From: Paenibacillus nuruki
GTDB lineage: Bacteria > Bacillota > Bacilli > Paenibacillales > Paenibacillaceae
NCBI RefSeq assembly: GCF_001721045.1
Contig: NZ_MDER01000025.1
Span: 1 to 64,000, forward strand
Reading direction: 5' to 3'
DNA length: 64,000 nucleotides
Below, in pieces: positions 15,691 through 23,174 of this stretch; the first letter of the stretch is position 1; the number at the start of each line of letters is the position of its first letter. The translations under genes were made by a program, and so were the position numbers. Under the pieces are notes generated by a model that was not told the origin of the DNA, searched no databases, and saw only the letters and a program-made list of their open reading frames with translations.

Positions 15691-17094
15691 TTAGGTTAGT
15701 TGTAGTATTTCTTGCTGTTTGGTTAATGGAAGTTCTATCATAACTGTGGTGCCTTTTTCGATCTCACTATCAATATACATTTCACCATTATGCAATTGTA
15801 CAATCTGCTGTGTAATCGCAAGCCCCAAGCCTGTTCCGCCCCGGTTCGGATTCACCTGGAAGAAACGATCTTTTACTTTTTCCAAATGTTCCTGACTAAT
15901 ACCGATTCCGGCATCTTGAATCGATATTCGTACACGTTCAGGGGAGACTTCTGTAAGCATAATAAAGATTGTAGATTCTTCCGGTGAGAATTTAATGGCA
16001 TTATCGACAATATTTAGAAAAACTTGCTTTAGACGGTTACCATCGGCTTGTACTATAAAAGGACGAGCACCGGGTTCTAACTTCAGCTGGATTTTTTTCT
16101 GCTCTGCTTTTGCCCAGACATTAAGCATCGTCTCTTGCAATACTTCTTTAAGATTAACTTCCCCGATCACCATTTTCATCTGATTCTGTTGCAATTTAGA
16201 GAAATCAAGCATTTCTTCTACTAATCCAATCAGACGATCGGTTTCTTTGGAAATAATACTCATCCCAAGCTTAGTCTCTTCTGGATCAAATCCACCTGAG
16301 ACTAGCGTTTCACTCCATCCTTTAATCCCGGTAAGCGGTGTTCGCAATTCATGAGAGATCGAAGAGATAAAGTCGTCTTTAATCTGATTACTACGAATAA
16401 TTTCTTCAGCCATATAATTCAGTGTTGAAGCAAGCTCACCAATTTCATGAGGATAGTTCCCTTTGATTCGGGCGTTAAAGTCTCCTTTTGCCATCAATGT
16501 CGAGACACCGATAATATTGTTCAGCGGTCGTACAATTGAATTAGCCAGCCCTAAGCTTACAACCAGTACAATAATCAAGACTGCGGCTCCAACGCCTACA
16601 GCAACCATTGTAATCGTTAATAACTTCTGATTAACACGCTCTAGTGAAGTAACATAACGAACCAGATAATTATCACCATTCACTTGAATTTGTCTTGTAA
16701 CCGCCATAACATTTTCACCTGTGCCAGCTTGCTTGCCAATCCAACGTCCAGTAGAGCCTGCTAATGCTTGCGGGATATCACCGGTCTGAATTGGCTTATC
16801 GACTCTAAAGTTGGTTGAGTTCTGCAACACATTTCCCTGTGTATCCAGCAATTGAACTTCAACCGTATCACCTAGCTCATAACGTTGAATAATTTCTTGA
16901 TATTTCACAGGGCTAGACTGATCACTGATATAATTCTGTGGTACATCTGTCGAACTATTCAAATAATTGTAAATACTGTCGTAATAATATGTGCGCATAG
17001 AAAACAGAAATACCAATTCTACCAAGAGTAACGCCAGAAATACTACAATAAAGTAATGTAGAACAATCTGGCGGCTAATGCCTTTTTTGATCAT
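15691..17094 (-). CDS. Membrane sensor histidine kinase (WalK/ResE/PhoR type)
   Basis: The start chosen is ATG 17094, which shares its A with the response regulator's TAA stop (TAATG), implying translational coupling. The protein (467 aa) has a first membrane helix (about 14-36), an extracellular domain (about 37-160), a second helix (about 165-190), HAMP, HisKA with His248 (SISHELRTPLTG) and HATPase (NIVDNAIKFSP; DAGIGIS; GGTGLGLAIT). It should phosphorylate the adjacent OmpR-type regulator. The lipoprotein and ABC ATPase upstream in the same operon suggest it monitors an envelope process. Confidence 0.93.
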   Translation of the reverse strand: MIKKGISRQIVLHYFIVVFLALLLVELVFLFSMRTYYYDSIYNYLNSSTDVPQNYISDQSSPVKYQEIIQRYELGDTVEVQLLDTQGNVLQNSTNFRVDKPIQTGDIPQALAGSTGRWIGKQAGTGENVMAVTRQIQVNGDNYLVRYVTSLERVNQKLLTITMVAVGVGAAVLIIVLVVSLGLANSIVRPLNNIIGVSTLMAKGDFNARIKGNYPHEIGELASTLNYMAEEIIRSNQIKDDFISSISHELRTPLTGIKGWSETLVSGGFDPEETKLGMSIISKETDRLIGLVEEMLDFSKLQQNQMKMVIGEVNLKEVLQETMLNVWAKAEQKKIQLKLEPGARPFIVQADGNRLKQVFLNIVDNAIKFSPEESTIFIMLTEVSPERVRISIQDAGIGISQEHLEKVKDRFFQVNPNRGGTGLGLAITQQIVQLHNGEMYIDSEIEKGTTVMIELPLTKQQEILQLT

Positions 17095-17792
17095 TAGGAC
17101 TCCCGGCCTCTCCATTTATAACCATGTCCCCACACTGTTTGCAGGAATTCAGGTTCAGACGGATTGTTTTCGATTTTTTGACGCAAACGACGAATATTTA
17201 CATCTACAATTTTGGGATCACCCATATACTCTTTGCCCCATACATGATCTAAAAGTAGATCACGACTAAGCGGTGTATTTTCTTTTTCTAGGAAAAATTG
17301 AACCAATGAGAACTCGGTAGGTGTCAATTCGATTTGTTGCCCTTTTTTCTTGAACTGTTTGGAGATAAGATCCAAAGTGAAAGGTCCTGATTCAAACGAT
17401 ACTTTGGTATTGGATTCACGTTGTACATTCACACGACGTAACAAAGATTGAATACGAGCGATCAATTCTGTTGGGCTAAATGGCTTGCTAATATGATCAT
17501 CTGCACCTACAGATAAAGCATAGACTTTATCTTGCTCTTGAACTTTAGCTGTTAGGAAGACAATCCCAATCCGTTCATTTTTCTCACGAATACGGCGACA
17601 GACTTCGAATCCGTCGATCCCCGGAACCATGACATCTAGTAAAGCAATATCGATATCCGGTACCGTTTCTAACATATGCAGCGCTTGTTCACCGTTCTCA
17701 GTCTCAATCACTTCAAATCCATTGCGCTTTAAGTTAATAATAATAAAACTACGGATTGACTCTTCATCTTCCATAATTAACACTTTACTCAT
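17094..17792 (-). CDS. OmpR/PhoB-family response regulator
   Basis: The 232-residue protein has an N-terminal receiver (residues 1-118) with acidic pair Glu8/Asp9, phospho-acceptor Asp53 (ALLDVMVPG), Thr82 region (VFLTAK) and the Lys near 104 (SKPFSP). A C-terminal winged helix (about 135-230) ends with VDVNIRRLRQKIE and VWGHGYKW. ATG at 17792 follows GAGGGGG that overlaps the end of the lipoprotein gene. It forms a pair with the sensor kinase downstream (overlapping start). Targets are unknown, but autoregulation of this operon would be typical. Confidence 0.95.
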   Translation of the reverse strand: MSKVLIMEDEESIRSFIIINLKRNGFEVIETENGEQALHMLETVPDIDIALLDVMVPGIDGFEVCRRIREKNERIGIVFLTAKVQEQDKVYALSVGADDHISKPFSPTELIARIQSLLRRVNVQRESNTKVSFESGPFTLDLISKQFKKKGQQIELTPTEFSLVQFFLEKENTPLSRDLLLDHVWGKEYMGDPKIVDVNIRRLRQKIENNPSEPEFLQTVWGHGYKWRGRES

Positions 17793-17805
17793 AAAAAAGG
17801 CCCCC

Positions 17806-19089
17806 TCAATTCAATATCAGATTATTTTTTGTATTTTGCCAAAGTGCAATGTATTGATCATTAGAGTTGGTAATAAGCTCCCAATCTTTACTCGCTTGGT
17901 TGGCCCATTGGGTTGAAGTGAAGAAACGTACTTCAGCTACTTTTTCTCCCGTATCTTTTAAAATAAAGCGTAAATCTTGATCTTTATTAGACTTGGTATC
18001 GAGCGTAATCTTATCATTCCATTCTGGCGCAAATTTGAGTACAAATCGTCCCGAATCATCTCGATATTGCTGACTGACTAATTTCAGACCATTATCTCCA
18101 TCCCATTGATAATAATACGTAAAGTATGGAATTTCGCTAGGCTCAATATTTTCCCAGCCTAATGGAATTTGTAGCATTCCAATTTCCAATAATCCATCTC
18201 CATTAACATCATCACTATAGATCAGAGAGTCTTTGAATGTAGCCGCTCTGCCTAAAGGGAATACATCTCGAAGCTTATTATTTTCCATAATAATGAGGTG
18301 TGTGAATCCAGAGGAGATCCCTAGTAATTGATCCATAATAATACCATTCTGGTCTTTAGACACTTTGCCAGATACTACATTATAGAATCCTAAAGTAATC
18401 GTTGAATCCAGATCAATCGAATCCACTTCTTGAAAACCGTCTTTGTAGCGGAAATTAGTAATCGTCAAATAACTGTTGCGACTCATGTACATCGTCGTTA
18501 GATCATCAATGCCATCACCATTCATATCTAATATCTCATAATAAGTGTATGGCTTTTTATCTACAATATTCAACTCACCTTTGTCATAACTATAAATAAC
18601 TAGATTTTTCTGCATGCTATCTACGCCACTATTGATCGTATTGATCGCATTCGAGTAACCGACGATCAGGTCTTTATGACCATCATGAGTAATATCTTTG
18701 ATTTCTACACTTTCTAGCACATATCCTTGACCTTCAATATCTCTTTTCTTAATCCAATCAGAACCCGACTGTTCAAAAATCATTCCGTTAATTCGCGCAT
18801 CTGACGTGGTGTAGAAAGCGATAGCTTCCATTTTGCCGTCTCCATCTAGATCTGCTTGTTGAATCCAATCGTTAGCATTCCCATTTTTGGGATTGGCAAG
18901 TTTGGCTCCCGGAGGTAATGCTGCTTGGATCGTGCTACTTAATGTCTGTTTATCCGAAGGAAGCTGTGGCAACTGCATAAGCCCTTTCGGATCTGAAATG
19001 AGTTCACAACCACTCAACAAGATCAGTAATGTAGTGACTGTCGCCAAGCGCACCCATAGATTCCATTTCAATAGTATCACTCTTTTCAT
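17806..19089 (-). CDS. FG-GAP/VCBS-like repeat lipoprotein
   Basis: A 427-residue secreted lipoprotein. It has a basic N-terminus, hydrophobic signal (about 10-26) and lipobox LLSGC with Cys28 as the lipidated residue. Four calcium-type repeat motifs of the FG-GAP/EF-like kind are visible (DLDGDGKMEAIAF, DITHDGHKDLIVG, DMNGDGIDDLTTM, DVNGDGLLEIGML), suggesting a beta-propeller surface protein. The ribosome-binding site is weak (only GATTTAG upstream), so translation may be coupled to the ABC gene 12 bases upstream. It is followed after 13 bases by the response regulator. Confidence 0.8.
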   Translation of the reverse strand: MKRVILLKWNLWVRLATVTTLLILLSGCELISDPKGLMQLPQLPSDKQTLSSTIQAALPPGAKLANPKNGNANDWIQQADLDGDGKMEAIAFYTTSDARINGMIFEQSGSDWIKKRDIEGQGYVLESVEIKDITHDGHKDLIVGYSNAINTINSGVDSMQKNLVIYSYDKGELNIVDKKPYTYYEILDMNGDGIDDLTTMYMSRNSYLTITNFRYKDGFQEVDSIDLDSTITLGFYNVVSGKVSKDQNGIIMDQLLGISSGFTHLIIMENNKLRDVFPLGRAATFKDSLIYSDDVNGDGLLEIGMLQIPLGWENIEPSEIPYFTYYYQWDGDNGLKLVSQQYRDDSGRFVLKFAPEWNDKITLDTKSNKDQDLRFILKDTGEKVAEVRFFTSTQWANQASKDWELITNSNDQYIALWQNTKNNLILN

Positions 19090-19101
19090 TAACTAAATCT
19101 G

Positions 19102-19833
19102 TTATAACAATCGACGTTCTGCACTGGTCAATCGTCTACCTTTAATATCAAAAGCAATATGTCCTTCTTGTAATCCAATAATACGAGTTGCATATTTTTC
19201 TGCTAACTCTAATGGAATCACTGTAATGATCGTGACTCGTTCACTACTACATAGCGCGCGAAGTGTTTTGATGACATCTTCCCCTGACTTCGGATCAAGC
19301 CCTGTAATCGGTTCATCCGCTAAAACTACTTTGACACCATGAGCAAGCGATCGTGCGATCGCTACACGCTGACGTTCCCCACCACTTAACGTACTGGCTT
19401 TCTGATGTGCTTTATCTAATAAGCCCAGACTTTCCAGTACATCCATTGCGCCCATATAATCATCGGATCGCACCATACCTGTAAGCATACGCCAGATTGG
19501 GGTTTGTCCGGCTTGCCCGATCAACACATTTTTGAGCGCTGTTCGTTCAGGATGAAGTTGAGGGCTTTGTTCAACATATGCCCATTCACGCGATATTTTG
19601 CGTTTACCGCTAAAGCCTGCTTTCATAATATCGATATCACCGACCTGAAAGCTACCATCTGTCCATGATTCTTTCATTGCCAGACATTTAAGTAATGTAC
19701 TTTTACCACTACCGCTCGGTCCCAAAATAGCGATCATTTCACCATGTTGAATTTCTAGGTTAATCCGATCCAATACTTTGGTTTTATGTTCACCGACCGT
19801 TTTTGTAAGATTCTCTATTTTGATCATCGACAT
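19102..19833 (-). CDS. ABC transporter ATPase (PhnC-like) with altered H-loop
   Basis: The 243-residue ATPase subunit has Walker A GPSGSGKST (about 38-46), Q-loop YVEQSPQLH, signature LSGGERQRVAIA (about 149-160) and Walker B VVLADEPITGLD. After the D-loop, the switch His expected at about residue 207 is a Pro (TVIPLELA; codon at 19213-19215), although the rest of the segment matches PhnC-like proteins. Loss of that His usually cripples hydrolysis. No permease or solute-binding gene is adjacent. It is instead first in an operon with a lipoprotein and a two-component pair, so it may act in regulation or with a remote permease. Confidence 0.88.
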   Translation of the reverse strand: MSMIKIENLTKTVGEHKTKVLDRINLEIQHGEMIAILGPSGSGKSTLLKCLAMKESWTDGSFQVGDIDIMKAGFSGKRKISREWAYVEQSPQLHPERTALKNVLIGQAGQTPIWRMLTGMVRSDDYMGAMDVLESLGLLDKAHQKASTLSGGERQRVAIARSLAHGVKVVLADEPITGLDPKSGEDVIKTLRALCSSERVTIITVIPLELAEKYATRIIGLQEGHIAFDIKGRRLTSAERRLL

Positions 19834-19989
19834 CTATTATGAGCCGCCCTTCTCTATCTAGTGATTGCTTAAGACTTATTCGTGTTTACTATCATCTGTA
19901 TATACGTGAATACTGTTTGAGTGTTGAGATGTAGCCATCACTTATTAGTTTAGGGGAAAAAGCACAGAAATGCCATCTACGGCACCGGA

Positions 19990-21174
19990 TTATTTCGATT
20001 TTTCTTTAAATATAAAACCTGTTGCTGCAAAAATCATATAACAACCACCCAAAACCCAAAATAAACTAGCTGTTGAGCCCATCTCGATTCCTTTTCCGCC
20101 TAGCGCCGGTCCAATAATACTTCCTGCATTAAAATGGAACGAAGCTAAGACATTAGCTGCCGGCAAATACATTTTGGGTAACATATCTGCGGCATAAGCA
20201 AGTCCAAGTGAAAAGAAAGAACCGATCAGACCTCCAGCCAATGCAAAAATAGCTGCAATAGCGATCATATTTGTTTCTGCCATCGGAACGAATAAGAACA
20301 ACAATCCGCCTAGCCCTCCACAGATCATAAGCATTTTTTTGCGTCCATAGCGATCGCTTAATATTCCCAAAGGAAGTTGAAGAATCAATCCTCCGATACC
20401 GATAAAAGGAAGTAAGAAGGCGATATCCCCTGTGGAAAAGCCGACTCGTAATCCATAGACAGGGAAATTGCTATTCATTGCCGCTTCCATATATCCGTAT
20501 AGAAATGCTGGGATAAGTGCATACCATGCCCAGCTATAACTTTTAACAAAACGGCGTTGTGCAGGTTCGTTGGTTGCTGTTTTTTCAGGAGTTCCATTCG
20601 GTAACTTCCAGATCACCAGCATAACTACGATTAGAAATAATCCAGCAAGTAAAAGAAACGGTGCATAGATACCCCAATCTAACAATTTAATACCAAGTGG
20701 TCCAATACTGAATCCTATACCATACGACATCCCATATATCGAAAGGTTACGTCCTCTATGTTCAGACGGCGTGACCATAAGTACCCATAATTGAGCAGAA
20801 TAATGAACAGCACTATCTCCGATACCGACTAATAACCGAAGCACGAACCAGAAGGCGATACTTGGGTATACTGGAAATAGAGGCAAAGTGATAAGGACTA
20901 ACAATAATCCTCCTAGCATTAACTTTTTAAATCCTAAAACGCCTAACAATCGTTCTGCAACCAGTGTCATACCGAATGAACCGATATACAATACTGCGGC
21001 ATTCAATCCATTTAATGTGGAAGAAACGCCCATTTTTTCTAGAAAAATAGCCAGTACAGGTAATAACATTCCCTGACTAATCCCTGCTACTATAATAGCA
21101 ATAATCAAAATAGCAAAATGAATTTTGGATACAGAATGAATCGATTGCGAATGTTGGGACGATGTTTTGAGCAC
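19990..21174 (-). CDS. MFS transporter, multidrug-efflux type
   Basis: The start is GTG 21174 (GTG-CTC-AAA), because GGAGGAA lies six bases upstream; an ATG at 21204 is upstream of that site. The 394-residue protein has about 12 membrane helices and the MFS motif between helices 8 and 9 (LGILSDRYGRKKMLM). It has a helix-4 segment resembling DHA1 drug exporters (LVGIGDSAVHYSAQ). It is divergent from an ArsR-type regulator at 21419 (about 245-base gap), so substrate-induced derepression is plausible. The substrate cannot be read from sequence. Confidence 0.88.
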   Translation of the reverse strand: MLKTSSQHSQSIHSVSKIHFAILIIAIIVAGISQGMLLPVLAIFLEKMGVSSTLNGLNAAVLYIGSFGMTLVAERLLGVLGFKKLMLGGLLLVLITLPLFPVYPSIAFWFVLRLLVGIGDSAVHYSAQLWVLMVTPSEHRGRNLSIYGMSYGIGFSIGPLGIKLLDWGIYAPFLLLAGLFLIVVMLVIWKLPNGTPEKTATNEPAQRRFVKSYSWAWYALIPAFLYGYMEAAMNSNFPVYGLRVGFSTGDIAFLLPFIGIGGLILQLPLGILSDRYGRKKMLMICGGLGGLLFLFVPMAETNMIAIAAIFALAGGLIGSFFSLGLAYAADMLPKMYLPAANVLASFHFNAGSIIGPALGGKGIEMGSTASLFWVLGGCYMIFAATGFIFKEKSK

Positions 21175-21418
21175 GACGGTTCCTCCAATTATGTAATGAA
21201 ACAAGATGTAAATGAATCATAAAATCTTTTTTTTGCGAAATACCATCCGAACATTATAGTAGACAATGTATAAGTAAACAAGCCATAATAACAGGACGAT
21301 AACCGATGGTATAACTTGATATTAGACGTACCAACAGGTTATATTGTTACACTATGTTGAATCTAAAATCAGATTCATTTATTGTTGAATAGATACTATT
21401 TGGGAGGGTTCTGGTTTC

Positions 21419-22336
21419 ATGAGCTATGACGTGAAAATAGATGTGTCTCCGATCTACGATTTACTAGGAAGTTTTATGGTCTATGTGACCAAAAAATGGA
21501 TTCGTGATATCGATCTGGGTTCAGAATGGATCAGAGACATCGACAACCAACTAAGCCCTGGAGTACGCTCTGCTATATTGGAAGCTTCTTCGTGGCCTTT
21601 TGATGATTTTGATGTATTGTATGCCTGGGCAAGCTGTCGTCATGCCGACGGTTCTGTTCGTGATTTTTTAGATCATTTAGAGAATGCACCTGAAGATGAA
21701 ATGTGGAATGAGATTCATGAACTGCTCCCGGCTATGACATTAATTGATACAAGACGGATCCAGACCAGTTATGCTCCACTGTTAAAATTATGGTATGAGC
21801 ATTATTTTCATCATATGGAAGCTGAAATTCTTGAATTGATCACAGAAGACGCTAAAGAGAAAAAAGGGTTGCTGGATAAAATGGACCCTACAGCTCTGAT
21901 TGAATATGCTTCAGGCGGCTTAGTGGTAGATCCTTTCCCTGAACTGAACACGGTGATCTTATTCCCTACTGTACACAATCGTCCGATCAATACGTATTGC
22001 TTCTATGAAGGTGTATTATTGATTCAATATCCGGTTGATGTACCTGAACAAGACGAAGAAGATCCACCAAATGTGTTGCTCCGTATGACACGAGCATTAT
22101 CTGATCCAGAACGTCTGCGTATGCTGCGCTATATTGGCGGTGAACCGCGTTCTCTGCAAGATATGGCTCACTATCTATTACAACCGCAAGAATCGCTTAT
22201 GCATCATCTGATGATGCTTAGAGTGGCAGGCTTATTACGTATCCACCTCGGTAGAGGCGACATTGAACGTTTTAGTATTCGACAGGACGGTGCTTCTGAG
22301 CTTCAACTGTTCCTCGAATCGTATATCCGTATTTAA
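21419..22336 (+). CDS. ArsR-family winged-helix regulator with long N-terminal domain
   Basis: The 305-residue protein has a C-terminal ArsR-type winged helix (about 222-285: RALSDPERLRMLRYIGGEPRSLQDMAHYL, then HHLMMLRVAGLLRIH) and a long N-terminal domain of roughly 210 residues. That domain resembles the one seen in other large ArsR-like proteins (DUF5937 type); the family name is an inference. There is no Cys metal site in the helix-turn-helix. ATG at 21419 follows GGGAGGG. It is divergent from the MFS gene and is followed by a HAD gene 12 bases downstream, so it likely controls both. Confidence 0.85.
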   Translation: MSYDVKIDVSPIYDLLGSFMVYVTKKWIRDIDLGSEWIRDIDNQLSPGVRSAILEASSWPFDDFDVLYAWASCRHADGSVRDFLDHLENAPEDEMWNEIHELLPAMTLIDTRRIQTSYAPLLKLWYEHYFHHMEAEILELITEDAKEKKGLLDKMDPTALIEYASGGLVVDPFPELNTVILFPTVHNRPINTYCFYEGVLLIQYPVDVPEQDEEDPPNVLLRMTRALSDPERLRMLRYIGGEPRSLQDMAHYLLQPQESLMHHLMMLRVAGLLRIHLGRGDIERFSIRQDGASELQLFLESYIRI

Positions 22337-22348
22337 GGAGTGACTCAC

Positions 22349-23116
22349 ATGAAAGATATCAGACATCAGCACCTTATCTTTGATATGGATGATACGCTGA
22401 TCCATTGTAACAAATATTTCAATCTTATTTTAGACGAATTTATTAGCTTATTATCAGAATGGTTTAACAATCACGACATCACTATGGAAGCGATTCGGCA
22501 AAAGCAGATCGAAATTGATGTAGCTGGCGTTCACAGAGTCGGATTTGCTAGTGAACATTTTCCCAAATCATTAGTCGAAACGTATCATCATTTCAGTGAA
22601 TTATTTGGACGACCTATTAACGAAAAAGAAGAAACTCAATTGCGTTTACTCGGCAATAGCGTCTATGAGAAAGAAGTCGAACCTTATCCGGGTATGGTTG
22701 AAACGCTAGAGATTCTTCAACAAGCAGGACACACCTTATATCTTTATACCGGTGGCGAAACGGTGATTCAACAACGTAAGATTGATCAGATGAAATTAAC
22801 CTCTTATTTCGAATCCCGTATCTTTATTCGTCAACACAAAAATATTCATGCGCTCGAAGAAATTATTAATTCTCATGTACTTCCACGTCAGGATACTTGG
22901 ATGATCGGTAATTCTTTACGTTCTGATGTTCAGCCGGCTCTACATGCTTCATTGAATACGATCTATCTCAAACAATCTCATGAATGGGCTTATGACGTTG
23001 TTCAACTTCAGCATGAAGATGATCTTCCGTTCTATACCATATCGCAATTGATTGAAGTACCTCAAGTTATTCATGACAGCTTAACTCAACAGCAAAAGAA
23101 ACGGACTTCGGGTTAA
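22349..23116 (+). CDS. HAD-superfamily hydrolase
   Basis: The start is ATG 22349, with AAGGAG about eight bases upstream; the GTG at 22340 overlaps that site. The 255-residue protein shows HAD motif I FDMDDTL (about residues 11-17), motif II LYTGG, motif III Lys in QQRKIDQM and motif IV WMIGNSLRSDVQPAL, giving a class with a helical cap (about 25-100). It lies in an apparent operon with the ArsR-like regulator. The substrate is unknown. The stop codon sits in the loop of the following terminator. Confidence 0.88.
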   Translation: MKDIRHQHLIFDMDDTLIHCNKYFNLILDEFISLLSEWFNNHDITMEAIRQKQIEIDVAGVHRVGFASEHFPKSLVETYHHFSELFGRPINEKEETQLRLLGNSVYEKEVEPYPGMVETLEILQQAGHTLYLYTGGETVIQQRKIDQMKLTSYFESRIFIRQHKNIHALEEIINSHVLPRQDTWMIGNSLRSDVQPALHASLNTIYLKQSHEWAYDVVQLQHEDDLPFYTISQLIEVPQVIHDSLTQQQKKRTSG

Positions 23117-23136
23117 CTCCCGGTCCGTTTTTTTTA
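23101..23136 (+). terminator. Rho-independent terminator overlapping the HAD gene end
   Basis: The stem ACGGAC-CGGG / CCCG-GTCCGT (23101-23128, TT bulge) is followed by eight T residues. The HAD stop codon (23114-23116) is in its loop, so the last codons of the gene form the left arm. Confidence 0.85.
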
Positions 23137-23174
23137 TGTGTACATAGCTTATTCCTACAAAATAAATCTTAGAT

